Part shown: in pieces, positions 41,950-53,004 of the stretch
Layout of the letters: every line of letters begins with the position of its first letter
Position numbering within the stretch: position 1 is the stretch's first letter
Assembly: GCA_022641835.1 (NCBI GenBank)
Contig: CP048715.1
Span: forward strand, 558,001 to 622,000
DNA: 64,000 bases
Reading direction: 5' to 3'
Origin: Petasospora fabianii
Taxonomy: Eukaryota; Ascomycota; Saccharomycetes; Phaffomycetales; Wickerhamomycetaceae
Made by a program: the position numbers and the translations under genes
Notes under the pieces: model-generated
The model's database searches: none
What the model saw: the letters and a program-made list of their open reading frames with translations, nothing else
What the model was told of the DNA's origin: nothing

Positions 41950-42146
41950 TTTCTAGATCTCCTCTAGGGAAGATTGTGCTAGAGTTGGGGTGGGGCGTTG
42001 TTGATTGTTTGATCGCAAAAAAAAATCGGCGACGGATATGGAACATGGGCGAAGGCGTGGTGGTAAATTTTGCCCCGTTGCGATTTAGCATTGAAACCAC
42101 CAACTCAGCAGGAGTAATCAGTATCAGTGGCTAAACAGAGCTGGAT

Positions 42147-43595
42147 ATGAGTGTTGTTTTACAGACTTCGAAAGGTGAGCTTATTGCTGCTCTCCTCATT
42201 GATCTCGTGAGATACTAACAACGGACAGGGAACATCGTCATCGACCTTCATACCGAAGAGGCGCCGACGGCGTGCAACAACTTTCTCAAACTGTGCAAGG
42301 CCAAGTACTACACATATGCACCATTCCACGACATCCAGCGTGGCTACACCGTGGAGTTCGGTGACCCAGAATGGCCATTGAGCAAAACTGGACGACACGT
42401 ATGGAACCTGGCAGACCCATCATCAGTTAAAGGTCTCAAAGTGGAGAGAAATAAGCTTCAGGGAAACAATAAGGGATCTGTTGGCTTTCTCACACAGAAA
42501 GACGCAACGGGACTAGAGTCATACATCACTTCCCTCATTACCATCACCACGGGAGATATCGACGAAAGGCGAGGAACACCTCAATGTGTTGTCTTTGGAC
42601 AAGTCGTTGATGGCCTCGATGTCCTTGACACGATCAACACTGCCATTGTCGACGAGACTAATAGACCCTACCAGGACATCAGAATCCACCACACGTACGT
42701 GCTCGAAGATCCTTTTGCCGAGGTGCCGGGTCTCGTTATCCCACCCTCTACACCAGAACCAACAGACCTACAACTCTCCACTGTGCGTCTTGATGATCTC
42801 ACGGGAATCAACATTGATGAGGACCAAAGCCCACTAACTGAAGAGCAAATCAAACTCAATCAACAGCGTGATGCAGAATCTAAGGCTCTTACATTAGAAC
42901 TTATTGGTGATCTACCATCTGCAGAAGTGAAACCAATGGAGAACGTTCTCTTCGTATGTAAATTGAACCCAGTGACGCAGGATGAGGATCTCGAGACCAT
43001 TTTCTCGAGATTTGGAAAAATCATATCGTGTGAAATCGCCAGGGATAAGGATACCAAGGAGTCGATGCAATATGCATTCATAGAATTCGAGGAAAAAAGA
43101 AGTTGTGAGAATGCTTATTTTAAGATGGATGGTGTGTTGATTGATGATCGCAGAATCCATGTGGACTTCAGTCAGAGTGTGTCCAAGTTGGCGGATGCAT
43201 GGAGGAATGGTACCAATGAAAAGAGAAGAGAGGTCCATGGAGGATTAAGTAAGAGTGTGAGAGAGGACCGAAGACCTTCAGACAGAAAAAGCTCAGGCCA
43301 AGACAGATACAGAGATCGAGGTTCGGACCGTTACAGAAGCTCGAGTGGGAGATCTCGTGATAATGACAGATACAGAGATCATCGCTCATCAAGTAACCGA
43401 GACCACCACAGAGATCACTATGGCTCATCAAGACACAAACATGATTCAAGTCACAGATCTAGATCTGATAGAGAAGACAGAGATAGAGACACATCGGACC
43501 GAGACAGAAGTCACAGATCATCTGCACACAGAGGCTCACATCACAGCCGACACAGGGACCATTCACCAAGCAGCAGATCAAGAGCATACTATTAA
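42147..43595 (+). CDS. PPIL4/Rct1-type cyclophilin-RRM protein with RS/RD tail (two exons)
   Basis: Exons 42147-42174 and 42229-43595 join to 464 aa. A cyclophilin-like domain (residues 1-165) begins MSVVLQTSKGNIVIDLHTEE. An RRM spans about 245-326, with RNP2 NVLFVCKL and RNP1-like MQYAFIEF. The tail is almost pure RD/RS/DH repeats, as in splicing factors. S. pombe Rct1 (Cyp6) and metazoan PPIL4 share this layout; Rct1 binds the Pol II CTD and affects transcription, splicing and heterochromatin. The cyclophilin active-site FHRI is FHDIQ here, so prolyl isomerase activity is probably lost. S. cerevisiae has no such gene. The short first exon is required for MSVVLQTSKG. Confidence 0.9.
42175..42228 (+). 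other. Intron of the PPIL4-like gene (54 bp)
   Basis: GTGAGC donor, TACTAAC at 42213-42219 and GGACAG acceptor. It joins exon 1 (10 codons, the last split as G|GG) to NIVIDLHTEE in frame. Confidence 0.92.
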
Positions 43596-44105
43596 TCCAA
43601 GAGATAACCCGTCACAATTTATCTGTATAAATCTATATCTATATATGGCGATTTGGACACCTGATAAAAGACTGAGGTGAGAAAGCTGTCTCTGTAGATT
43701 GTTGCCCTGGCAACAGGAACAAGGTACGCGCACGCAAGGAGAAAAAAAGCAACGAGGCGGGTGAAATCTCAACAAGCGAAAGGAATCATTAAAGACGTCT
43801 TGCAGGGAACCTTCTGGGGGAAAAAAAAACTTTTTCGATTGCGCATGTCTTTGCCTCGAGCAACAACTCGAGCAGCTTCTACAAAAATATACAGGCTTCC
43901 CTAGAGTTCAACATCTCTGGTCACAGACTCCTCAGCTTCTTCAACAGACACGGGGATTACCACGACTCGGCATTACCCGGTAATATCTGCATCCGAGCCC
44001 CGAAGACGTCATCTCGAACAAAGCAACTTCTTGACACAATTTTAAACACTCACACGACGCATAGAATACACACCACCGGCGCAGCATCGAGTCCACCACA
44101 ACGCA
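43596..44105. other. Intergenic PPIL4-like / TGL2-like, with A tract
   Basis: About 510 bp with an A9 run near 43821 and the Reb1-like site at 43973-43979. No gene recognised. Confidence 0.5.
43973..43979. promoter_or_regulatory. Reb1-like site TTACCCG
   Basis: TTACCCG (CGGGTAA on minus) inside TTACCCGGTAA, about 127 bp upstream of the lipase ATG. CGGGTAA is the Reb1 general-regulatory-factor consensus, usually at nucleosome-free promoters. Confidence 0.4.
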
Positions 44106-45320
44106 ATGATAAGCTCTGGTTTTCTGAACTACGCTAGGGCTGCACTCGGGGTCTTCACCACGGGATTCATCGCCTCAACTCTCTCGGGACCGACGCTCTT
44201 CTCCGACTCCACACAACAGGAAGAACACACGACCAAGCACGAGGATAATGAAGACGAGTCCACAATGAACAACACGTATCAACTAGTTGGACAGTGGCTG
44301 AAATGGACAGGGATTACCGATGGGCAAAGCGATATCGACCCAAAGAAGGAAACCACCGGTGTTTTCATCAATGAGGTGCGTATGAAAGAACACTACGATG
44401 CTCCGAAGTATCCAGTTGTTTTATGCCATGGTCTCTCCGGGTTCGATAAGCTCATGCTTGTACCATCACTACAGTATCTTGCTGGACTGGCAAAGGATGG
44501 TCAAGGTGCCAGAAGGGAGTTTCTTGCGCATGATAAAAACGGCGTTGCGTTGGAATACTGGTTCGGTATCAAAGAGGCTTTAGAAGAGAAGGGAACCACT
44601 GTTTTGGTAGCTAGAGTTCCAGGTTTTGGAAGTATTGAAGATCGTGCGACGCATTTGAACAGGTATATCACTCGGGAGGTTGATTTTCTAAGACGTCAGT
44701 CCGTTGATGACATTTATAATGAGGAAGGTCAGAGTAAGAAGAGTTTCAAGCAGAAGGATGAGAAAATGAAAGTGAACCTCATAGCTCACTCGATGGGCGG
44801 TCTTGATGCTCGTTACTTGATCTCTCAGATGGAGAAACAAAACTACGAGGTTGTCAGTCTCACAACAGTGACTACACCACATAGAGGGTCCGAGATTGCC
44901 GATTATGTGGTGAGCCTTTCCAAGAAACTTCCGCATAGGGTCAAACTCCCACCAAGCATGTACCAGCTGACCACCCGCTATATGGCAAAGTTTAACGATG
45001 AGGTGAAAGATGATCCAAAGGTAGAATACTTCAGTTATGGTGCTGCTTTCAAACCAAGCTGGTATAACGTATTTTATTATAGTTGGAGCATCATCAATGG
45101 TAAAGCGGGTGATAATGACGGTATGGTGAGTGTTGAGTCGGCAAAGTGGGGGAATTACCTTGGAACACTGAGAAATGTTGATCATTTGGACCTCATCAAC
45201 TGGACAAATGGATTCAAGAGAGTTGCAGGCACAGTTATGCCCGATTCTCACACTCCAGAGATCAACAGCATTGCATTTTACCTTGAGATTGCCGACAATT
45301 TGGCAAAAAGAGGACTTTAG
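44106..45320 (+). CDS. TGL2: TGL2-like mitochondrial lipase
   Basis: A 404-aa alpha/beta hydrolase resembling yeast Tgl2 (326 aa), a mitochondrial triacylglycerol/diacylglycerol lipase. A hydrophobic N-terminus (FLNYARAALGVFTTGFIAST) could be a presequence or membrane anchor. The oxyanion region is VVLCHGLSGFDKL, the nucleophile motif is AHSMGG (the Ser in LIAHSMGGLDARYL), and TVTTPHRGSEIADYV follows. Late Asp and His candidates lie in DNDGMVSVESAKWG and NVDHLDL. The charged linker at residues 37-55 is extra compared with Tgl2. Family-level assignment; a bacterial-type triacylglycerol lipase fold is clear. Confidence 0.85.
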   Translation: MISSGFLNYARAALGVFTTGFIASTLSGPTLFSDSTQQEEHTTKHEDNEDESTMNNTYQLVGQWLKWTGITDGQSDIDPKKETTGVFINEVRMKEHYDAPKYPVVLCHGLSGFDKLMLVPSLQYLAGLAKDGQGARREFLAHDKNGVALEYWFGIKEALEEKGTTVLVARVPGFGSIEDRATHLNRYITREVDFLRRQSVDDIYNEEGQSKKSFKQKDEKMKVNLIAHSMGGLDARYLISQMEKQNYEVVSLTTVTTPHRGSEIADYVVSLSKKLPHRVKLPPSMYQLTTRYMAKFNDEVKDDPKVEYFSYGAAFKPSWYNVFYYSWSIINGKAGDNDGMVSVESAKWGNYLGTLRNVDHLDLINWTNGFKRVAGTVMPDSHTPEINSIAFYLEIADNLAKRGL

Positions 45321-45437
45321 ACTAGACCTGTGATCATTGCATTTTATATATATACTAGAGAAGAACACACTAACGAATAATATCATGACATCATTGAATT
45401 TTTCGATATGTACAACGAGCCGTTTGAAGGGCCCTTT

Positions 45438-46853
45438 TTATTTACCAGACACCTGTTTGATCATAAAGTCCTTCAGGAAACCGAGCTGATTGATAGCGTT
45501 GAGACCAAAGGATCTGAGAGCCACAACTGGTTCAGCAGTAAGGGAGTAGAGCTTATGTAATTTGTCAACGACACCAAGGAGCATGTTGTTAACAGGGTAT
45601 CTATCAGCCCAATATGGCTCCAAAACCAATGGGTTACCCAGGTCCAAACCTCTCTCAAGACCCCTCTCCAAGTGGTGAACAAGAGACTGGACATCACCTT
45701 GACCCATATTCAATCCCTGACCGGCAAGCGGATGTGTCGTGTGAGCAGCATCACCAACGAGGGCGATTCTCTCTTCAACATAGGTGTCAGCGTGAGACAA
45801 TCTCAGAGGGAAACGTGCTCTAGAGCCTGTCTCGATGCCAACAACACGCACTGGGAACTTCTCATCAAGTTCATCCTCGGTGTACTTCTGAGTCGCATGC
45901 TCTATTCTCCAGTCCAGGTCTTCCAAGAGACCCTCGGTTTCACCAGCAAGAATCTTCTTATGGTAGTAAGACATATCAACATCTTCAAGCAGGAATGCAG
46001 CATTGACGAGCTTCACAAACAACTCTTCATCAATCTTGGTCAAGACATCGGAGAGTGGGACAGTAGTAGACCACACCATAGTTGCGCGATCCTCTGGCAT
46101 AGGAAGCATAGCAATTGGACCAGTTGGCAAGAATCTTTGATATGCTGTTCTCTGGAATGGCGGGTACTCCAATTTAAGTGTAGCAACGACACCAAAACGC
46201 TGGTAGAACCAACCACGGGATTCGATTCCGGCAAACTTACGCACTGGGGAGTTGAAGCCGTCAGCTCCGACAAGTAGACGTGTCTTGATTTGTTCACCGT
46301 TAGAAAGGTGCACGATTGGCCACTTGGAGATGGGACATTTGGTGATTTGGGTGACCTTTGTGTTGTCTATGATGTCGAGGCCAAAATCTTCCTTTGCCTC
46401 GGACTTGAGCTCTTCGATACGTTGGTATAACGAGGACTGAATGTTGACGTTCTCACACATAGTAGCAATCTCTGGATGGTCAAATCCGAGACGGGCATCA
46501 CTGAGACCCTCAGTGATGATCATGGAGTCGTATGGCTGGATTCTTTCTTGCTTGATCCATTTCCAAGCGCCAATGTGTTGGAGATAATCGACTGTCTGCG
46601 GTGTCAGCGATACCACACGATTAGTAAGGATCTCAGGTGTATTTTGATGGAAGTCTCTAACTGCTTGGAGGTTGAATCCCTCAATGAGCGAAACCTTGAG
46701 GTCTCTGGTGACCCTGGAGTTCTTCAATGCCGCCGAGAGCGTGAGGCCGGCAGGACCACCTCCGACGATGAGCACGTCTACCACCTTAGGCTCTGCCGCC
46801 TTGATCGCTGTCTCAGCAACGGTGGCCAGCGAACGTCTGAATAGAAGAGACAT
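45438..46853 (-). CDS. COQ6: Ubiquinone biosynthesis monooxygenase Coq6
   Basis: A 471-aa flavoprotein monooxygenase of the mitochondrial matrix side that hydroxylates the C5 position in coenzyme Q synthesis, in the CoQ synthome. A presequence (MSLLFRRSLATVAETAIKAA) precedes the FAD GxGxxG motif (LIVGGGPAGLTLSAAL), the DG motif (LVGADGFNSPVRK) and the GD motif (ALVGDAAHTTHPLAGQGLNM). Length agrees with S. cerevisiae (479 aa). It is divergent from RAD50 with 213 bp between starts. Confidence 0.97.
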   Translation of the reverse strand: MSLLFRRSLATVAETAIKAAEPKVVDVLIVGGGPAGLTLSAALKNSRVTRDLKVSLIEGFNLQAVRDFHQNTPEILTNRVVSLTPQTVDYLQHIGAWKWIKQERIQPYDSMIITEGLSDARLGFDHPEIATMCENVNIQSSLYQRIEELKSEAKEDFGLDIIDNTKVTQITKCPISKWPIVHLSNGEQIKTRLLVGADGFNSPVRKFAGIESRGWFYQRFGVVATLKLEYPPFQRTAYQRFLPTGPIAMLPMPEDRATMVWSTTVPLSDVLTKIDEELFVKLVNAAFLLEDVDMSYYHKKILAGETEGLLEDLDWRIEHATQKYTEDELDEKFPVRVVGIETGSRARFPLRLSHADTYVEERIALVGDAAHTTHPLAGQGLNMGQGDVQSLVHHLERGLERGLDLGNPLVLEPYWADRYPVNNMLLGVVDKLHKLYSLTAEPVVALRSFGLNAINQLGFLKDFMIKQVSGK

Positions 46854-47066
46854 TGGGGCAGCGTGGGTTTCAGAGCTAGACGATAGCAGAGCAAGAGAGA
46901 CGTGGAGTTGGTGGTGCCATACAAAATGTCAGGGCAGAGGACAGGGCGTGCTCGAACTCGTCTGATTCGCGGGTTATACGCACAGACAAGCTCTTCTTCG
47001 CTTTGTAGGAGCAGCGTGTGGCGTCTGTGGGGAAGCGGTGTCTTCACTACAGACTCATTTACCGAG

Positions 47067-50000
47067 ATGTATGTACTACTTCCTTATTACCTGTTCAGAT
47101 AGGCAAATACTAACATTCAATCAGGTCGGCAATTTACAAGGTATGCTCACAGTGACAACGTCATCAACGCCATCGATGATACTAACTCTAACGCAGCTCT
47201 CAATATCCGGTGTTAGATCATTTGACGCCCGCCAGGCAGAGACCATTGAGTTTGGTAAGCCTTTAACCCTGATTGTTGGGCCCAATGGTACTGGTAAGAC
47301 TGTGAGTTATGAACCCATTCGCGTATCTTTATATCTGTAACTAACACTTCCTGGACAGACTATTATTGAGTGCCTGAAGTATGCCACGACAGGTGATCTA
47401 CCACCCAACTCCAAGGGTGGTGCCTTTGTGCATGATCCAGGGATGTACGGTGAGAAGGAGGTGAAGGCTGAAGTCAAATTAGCTTTCCAAAGCATGTCTG
47501 GTAACTCGATGGTCTGTACCAGAAATATGCAGGTCATCTCCAAGAAGGGTGCGGCAAACAACACATTCAAGACGCTAGAAGGTCAGCTTCTCCAAATGAA
47601 CAGAGGAGAGAGAAGTACGATAAGTACTAAATGTGCAGAACTTGATGACCTTGTACCGAAGAATCTTGGTACACCGCGCCCCATCTTAGAGTACGTTGTG
47701 TTCTGTCATCAAGAAGACTCACTATGGCCACTTTCTGAGCCGTCCATTTTAAAGAAGAGATTTGATGAGATCTTCGAGGCATTGAAGTTCACGAAGGCAT
47801 TGGACACTCTTAAGGTTATCCGAAGGGATATGAGCACTGAAATTAAACTTTTGAATCAGGCTGTGACGCATCTCAAGCAGGACAAGGACCGTGCTCAGCG
47901 TACGAGGGAGAGACTCGAGAAAAACAGGGATGTCATTGAAAGATACCTCCAGGAAACTACCGTATTAGAAAATGAGATCAAGGAAGTTACAAGAGAAAGT
48001 GATGTCCTTTTCAAGTCGAACCAGGAATTCCAAGAAGTCCTCTCGAAGCTGGATAGCATGAGACACGAGGAGAGATCAGTCTCCGAGCAGATCACCAGAC
48101 TCACGTCTTCCTGCACACTACTAGCCGATGATGACAAGGACCTCCAGTACAGACTTGCAAACTTCCAAAGGCTAATGAATGAATCTTCAGATCGCGTAAC
48201 TGAACTCAAGACTGCACTGCATACTCACGAGGAGGAACTGAGAGAGGTCAGAAAGAACGAAGGCGTTTTGATCAGAGAAGAAGGTCAACTGAGATCTAAG
48301 GCCGATGATTATGAAACTAATCTTGTCACGAGAGATTCACTCCTTGAGAAGCTGGAAGAGTTTGTTTCCGTCTCTTTTGACTTTGAGGCGGTCCAAGCCG
48401 AGCTGCAATCGTTCCTCAAGTCACACCAATCCAAGCTTGAGGCGAAGGCGGACGAGATTGAAAAGCAACATCAACTCGCCCAGAAAGAGATTCAAGATAT
48501 CAGCGACTCAAGAATCAAAGAGCTTCAGCACAAGCAATACGCCACATCTGATATTGGGAGCTTGGATACTGAAAACAAGGACATCCAAAACAGAATCGAC
48601 AACATTAATTTCAACGAGGGAAACCTGGAGTATGAGAAACAGTCACTGGAAGCTATCGAGGAAAAACTCAAGGCTATGAAGAAGAATCGTGGTACTGACT
48701 CAATGTCCCAAGAGATAAGAGCCAAGAACAACGAGATAATGACATTGGAGAACGAGCTCGAGGCTGTGGCGCACGATATCACGCAGACTCACAAGCACTC
48801 TGATGTTCATGCTAAAATTTCCTTATTGTCAGATGAGCTCAAGTTCAAAGAGAAGGCAAAGGGCAAACTTATTGAGACACATCGCGAGACTTTCCAAAAC
48901 TTTGGGTTTGATACGTCGAACTTGCTAGCTGATTACAACAAGAATGTACAAGATTTGAAGTCGGATCTCGATGCTAAGGAGAAGGCCCTTCAGCTAGGTG
49001 AAAAGGAAGTTTCCAGGCTTCTAAACTCCATCGGCTACCGTGAGAGTAGTGTCAAGAAACAGGAGGCCACCATTAAGGATGCCACAGACGCTGTCATGAA
49101 GTGCCTTGAAGAAGGTGACGACGTTGATGACTACGTTGAACTTGTTTCATCCGCTGAAGATGATTATAAGACCGCTCTCGAGAACTTGAAAATGCATACT
49201 ACGACACTGCAGTTCAACAAGAAGGCATTAGAGGTTGCAGAGAACACCCATTGCTGCTACTTGTGCTCCAGAGAGTTCGAGAGTAACCCGGGCTTGGAGA
49301 GTTTCATTGTTGAGCTCAAGAAGAAGACTGACGACCAGCTCGACACCCAGTTGAGAACTCAGCTAGAAGAAGCCAAAAATTACTTACAGGAACTGCGGTC
49401 TGTGTCAGCCGATGTTGAGAATATCCACTCCGCCAAGAAGCAGATACAAGAGATCAAGGAGGCTATTGAGATGGACAGCATGGAGCTCGAAGAGGCCAAG
49501 GGCTCAGCTAAGGCTCTTGAAGATGAGGTTGCCACATTGAAGGACAAGGTTTCTAAGTTGGACTCGCTGAGAAACACTATTAACGATATTATGAGACTTG
49601 ACGAGGACTTGCAGACGGTTAAGAAGCAGCTCGATCAGAAGCAGCAAGAGCTCAGCGCTTACGGATTTTCCTCCAAGGGCCTCGATGAGCTACAGGCTGA
49701 TTCTGCTGAGAGGACAGAAAACTTGAAGAAGCTTCGTAAGGCTGTGAGTTCTCTACAGGAGAATAAGGAGAGCGTTCAAAGGGAGCTGACCATGCTCGAA
49801 GGTAATGTTAAAGACAAAAGACTCTTGATCAGCAACATGGAGAGAGCAGTCATTGAGAAGGAGAACCTGGCAAGATCCATTGACCAGAACAAAAAGAAAA
49901 TCTCTGACCTCAAGAAGTCTGTTGCGAAGGCGGATTCTCTCATTGCCGAACTTGATAAATCTATTGCTGAAAAGCAAAATGCATTCAACGAGGCTAAGGC

Positions 50001-51117
50001 ACGGGATGCAGAAGAGATCACGGAGCTACGGCAGTTCAATACTAAAATATCTAACTACTTCAACGAGCTTGCTGCTTTAAACAAACGGATCGCACATCAC
50101 GAACAAGTTGATGCTGCCCGTCTCAGGGAATGTGAATCCAAGATTGGCGAAGTCAAATCGACTATTTCGAATCTTGAAAAGACGATGAGAGAGACAAGTG
50201 ATTACGTTGTCGAGGAAGAGCTTCGTCTAGCTGACTCTGCTAATGAGGAGCGCAACATCCGTGCTAATCTTGAGCTCCGTGAACTCAATGTGCGCCTCGA
50301 GGATATTCAGAACAACATTGCTTCCATTGATGCTGAGAAGGCCGAGTCCGAACGTGATCGTTATCAGGAGAGGTCCAACGAACTCCACCAGAAGTATACA
50401 AACCTTAGAGCCGAGCTTGCAGGCAAACGTGGTGAGATTCGTCAGATTGAGGATCAAGCTGATCAGTTGTCGAAGGAGTTAAGCACTGAGTTCAAGGATG
50501 TTGAGCAGAAGTACAGGGAGGAGTGGACTAAGTTGCAAACCAGAACAGTCGTTGACAGTGACCTCCAGACATACTCTAAGGCTCTCGACAATGCGATCAT
50601 GAGCTATCACGGATTGAAGATGAGGGAAATCAACAGAATTATTGATGAATTATGGAAGACGACATATTCGGGCTCAGATGTGGATACAATTAAGATCAAG
50701 TCCGAGAAAAGTGGTACTGCTAACAAGTCATACAACTATCGTGTCGTCATGGTCAAGCAGGACGCAGAGCTTGACATGAGAGGTCGGTGCTCCGCTGGTC
50801 AGAAGGTCCTTGCTGCTATCATCATCAGATTGGCCCTTAGTGAGTGTTTCGGAACCAACTGTGGTGTGATTGCGCTGGATGAGCCGACAACGAACTTGGA
50901 CTCGGACAACATTGAGTCCCTCGCACACTCATTGGGAAGAATTATTGAGATGAGAAAGTCACAGAAGAACTTCCAACTGATTGTTATTACCCACGATGAG
51001 AAATTTTTGAACAGTATGGGTGCTTCGAAGTACACTGATCACTTCTTCCGCCTTAGAAGAGATGAGGCACAGAACTCACAGATTGAATGGGTGGATATTA
51101 CCAGGGTTATAGAGTAG
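47067..51117 (+). CDS. RAD50: RAD50 (MRN/MRX complex ATPase), four exons with a split start codon
   Basis: SMC-like ATPase of the Mre11-Rad50-Xrs2/Nbs1 complex for double-strand-break repair and telomeres. Exons 47067-47068 (just AT), 47125-47140, 47197-47301 and 47359-51117 join to 1293 aa (1312 in S. cerevisiae). Joined, the N-terminus is MSAIYKLSISGVRSFDA, nearly identical to yeast MSAIYKLSIQGIRSFDS, which strongly backs the first two introns. Walker A is GPNGTGKT (34-41). Long coiled coils surround the zinc hook CYLC (about residues 674-677). The ABC signature is SAGQKVLAAI, Walker B GVIALDEPTTNLD, and ITHDE follows. Unspliced RNA would encode only an 11-residue peptide from the genomic ATG. 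Confidence 0.95.
47069..47124 (+). other. RAD50 intron 1 (56 bp), splits the start ATG
   Basis: GTATGT donor at 47069-47074, TACTAAC at 47108-47114 and TCAG acceptor ending 47124. It joins AT with G of the next exon to make ATG. Confidence 0.88.
47141..47196 (+). other. RAD50 intron 2 (56 bp)
   Basis: GTATGC donor, TACTAAC at 47180-47186 and GCAG acceptor. It joins YK to LSISG in phase 0, leaving a 16-bp exon between introns 1 and 2. Confidence 0.9.
47302..47358 (+). other. RAD50 intron 3 (57 bp)
   Basis: GTGAGT donor, TAACTAAC branch ending at 47345 and GGACAG acceptor. It joins GPNGTGKT to TIIECLKY. Confidence 0.93.
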
Positions 51118-51296
51118 CTTAGATGGTGACTGCAGGTTACTGGTTGCTTATGAATTGTACATACGATCCTCTTTTTAGGTGCATACATTAAAAATTAGTA
51201 TAGTTCTGTCATTAGTAGTTTCATTATCAGAGTTAACTGCCAGCAAGGATCATACAGCGCAGGAGCAGCAGGAGCAGGAGCAGCGTTCATATATAC

Positions 51297-52082
51297 TCAC
51301 TGCTTGATTTCTGGGCGACGAGAGCTTTCATCTCGCTCCGAAGCTCTATTATCTCGATGGCTGTGATGGTAGCCATCACGACGATGATCATCAGTTCTGG
51401 ATGAGGTATGCCTCGATCTGGAATAATCATCATCTCTGTCTCTGTACCTGTCACGATCACTAGAACTTCTGTGCGATCTATCTCTGTCAAAGTCTCTATG
51501 TCTCTGGGAGGAGCTGTAGTGGTGCCTGTCATGATCACTGCTGGAGCGTTTGCTATGATGCGAGCGGTGTCTGTCCCTTCTATCTCTATCCTTCGAACTG
51601 TCATCTTGTAACCTCTTCTCCCGTAGTTCCTGCATTTTAGCCAGCTGCTGTTGTTTGATCTTCAATATCGGGTCATCTTTCATTTTGATCATTTCATCCC
51701 TTTGACTCAACAAGCTGCCTCCCTCAAGCTTCTCAAATCCATGCTTCTTTTCTGGAACTTTAGCCTTTACAATGAGGTCATCAACACGCTTATTACCGAG
51801 CAAGTACTCTTCAGAGTCATTGGGGGCAACAGCTTCATCATTACCAGCAGCACCAGCGGACTCATACATCCAGTCAACACGGTCTTTAACCTTCTTTCCA
51901 GTCTGCTTAAATTGTAGATCTCGGAGCTCCTTCAGCTCACGCTCCTTTCTGATCTCTTCTTGACGTTCTTGGATCTTCTTACGCTCCGAGAGCGCCTCCT
52001 GCTCCATCTCCCAAACCTTTTTACGGTTCTTCATGAGACCTGGATGCCAGGACTTCTTGAGGTTGAGATCTCCTGGTGCCAT
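51297..52082 (-). CDS. CWC25: Splicing factor Cwc25
   Basis: A 261-aa spliceosomal protein needed for the first transesterification, joining after Prp2 acts (S. cerevisiae Cwc25 is 179 aa). The N-terminal CIR_N-type region is clear: LNLKKSWHPGLMKNRKKVWE, then a charged helix. NKRVDDLIVKAK is a further conserved patch. Residues about 165-261 are RD/RS/DRH repeats, longer than in S. cerevisiae and fitting a yeast with more introns. It is convergent with RAD50 (179 bp between stops). Confidence 0.93.
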   Translation of the reverse strand: MAPGDLNLKKSWHPGLMKNRKKVWEMEQEALSERKKIQERQEEIRKERELKELRDLQFKQTGKKVKDRVDWMYESAGAAGNDEAVAPNDSEEYLLGNKRVDDLIVKAKVPEKKHGFEKLEGGSLLSQRDEMIKMKDDPILKIKQQQLAKMQELREKRLQDDSSKDRDRRDRHRSHHSKRSSSDHDRHHYSSSQRHRDFDRDRSHRSSSDRDRYRDRDDDYSRSRHTSSRTDDHRRDGYHHSHRDNRASERDESSRRPEIKQ

Positions 52083-52674
52083 TTTGTAGTGTTTAGATTA
52101 TTTGAAGGTGTGTATCAGCCAGGGCTATACTGAGAAATGTTGCAATTAGGTTGTTTGCCTAATGCTAAGGAAATGATTAAGAGAGCTCATCGGATTCCAT
52201 CAAAATTTCGCGCATCACAGGGCGGAGTGTGAGGACGATAAGGATATGATGGGAGTCGGCCAATGGTAAGGGTTTGCGGAGAAATCAAAGAAAACTACGA
52301 TATCATGCCATTGAGTTTATATATTTGTACAAGTTGAGGTATCTACATCAACTACTGAGAGCAATGTTCCGGCTAAGTTCGGTTTAGTCAATGCTAACCG
52401 GTTCTTGATGGCGGTGAGGGAAAACCGCCATAGAAAACACTGATTATCGTCAGTATTTCTACAAAGGAGCGGATCTGCAGTGTCATATCGATAACCAGGA
52501 CATTGACATGTCAGAATGAGCTCCAAGCAGCCACGGCAGAGTAGGGGATATGTGAGTGCACATACATTAAGTGAAGGTAGATAAAGACTGGAGCCTTTCA
52601 GGGTCGCCCGTATCACCATTCCTGAGGTGGAACTGGAATGACTCCTGATCAGCAGAGAAGAAACAACAGACAGT
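52083..52674. other. Intergenic CWC25 / SUI1
   Basis: About 590 bp between tandem minus-strand genes. A minus-strand frame of about 100 codons (52317-52619) has no recognisable features and is left uncalled. Confidence 0.45.
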
Positions 52675-53004
52675 TTAGAAACCGTGGATCTTGATGTTCT
52701 TCTTCTGCAAGGCCAACTGGGAGGTCAAGAATTCCATAACCTTGACTCTCTGGTCACCCTGCAACTGGATAACCTCACCGAGCTCATCGTCCTTGACAAT
52801 GTTACCGTTACAGGCAAAGTCTTTCTTCAACACACGGAGAATTCTCTTGAGGTCGTACTCATCTGGCAAACCCTGGACGGTGGTCAACGTCTTACGACCA
52901 TTTCTCTGCTGGATACGAATATGGATGTAGTTGGTTGGCTGTGTATCGTCGTCACCAGTGTCGGCGAATGGATCAAAAGTGTTCAAGTTCTGGATAGAGC
53001 TCAT
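52675..53004 (-). CDS. SUI1: Translation initiation factor eIF1
   Basis: A 109-aa eIF1 that binds the 40S P-site region and enforces AUG selection (108 aa in S. cerevisiae). NYIHIRIQQRNGRKTLTTVQ, then LKKDFACNGNIV and GDQRVKVMEFL are near-identical to yeast, ending KKNIKIHGF. The start is the ATG at 53004 (MSSIQNLNTFDPFADTGDDD), where yeast Sui1 begins. The frame stays open 80 codons further upstream, but that part has no family similarity and is treated as 5' UTR. Confidence 0.97.
   Translation of the reverse strand: MSSIQNLNTFDPFADTGDDDTQPTNYIHIRIQQRNGRKTLTTVQGLPDEYDLKRILRVLKKDFACNGNIVKDDELGEVIQLQGDQRVKVMEFLTSQLALQKKNIKIHGF

Noticed and set aside
52317-52619. 100-codon minus-strand frame between CWC25 and SUI1
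   Set aside because: No recognisable sequence and no promoter-like surroundings; probably 3' region of SUI1 and the CWC25 promoter.
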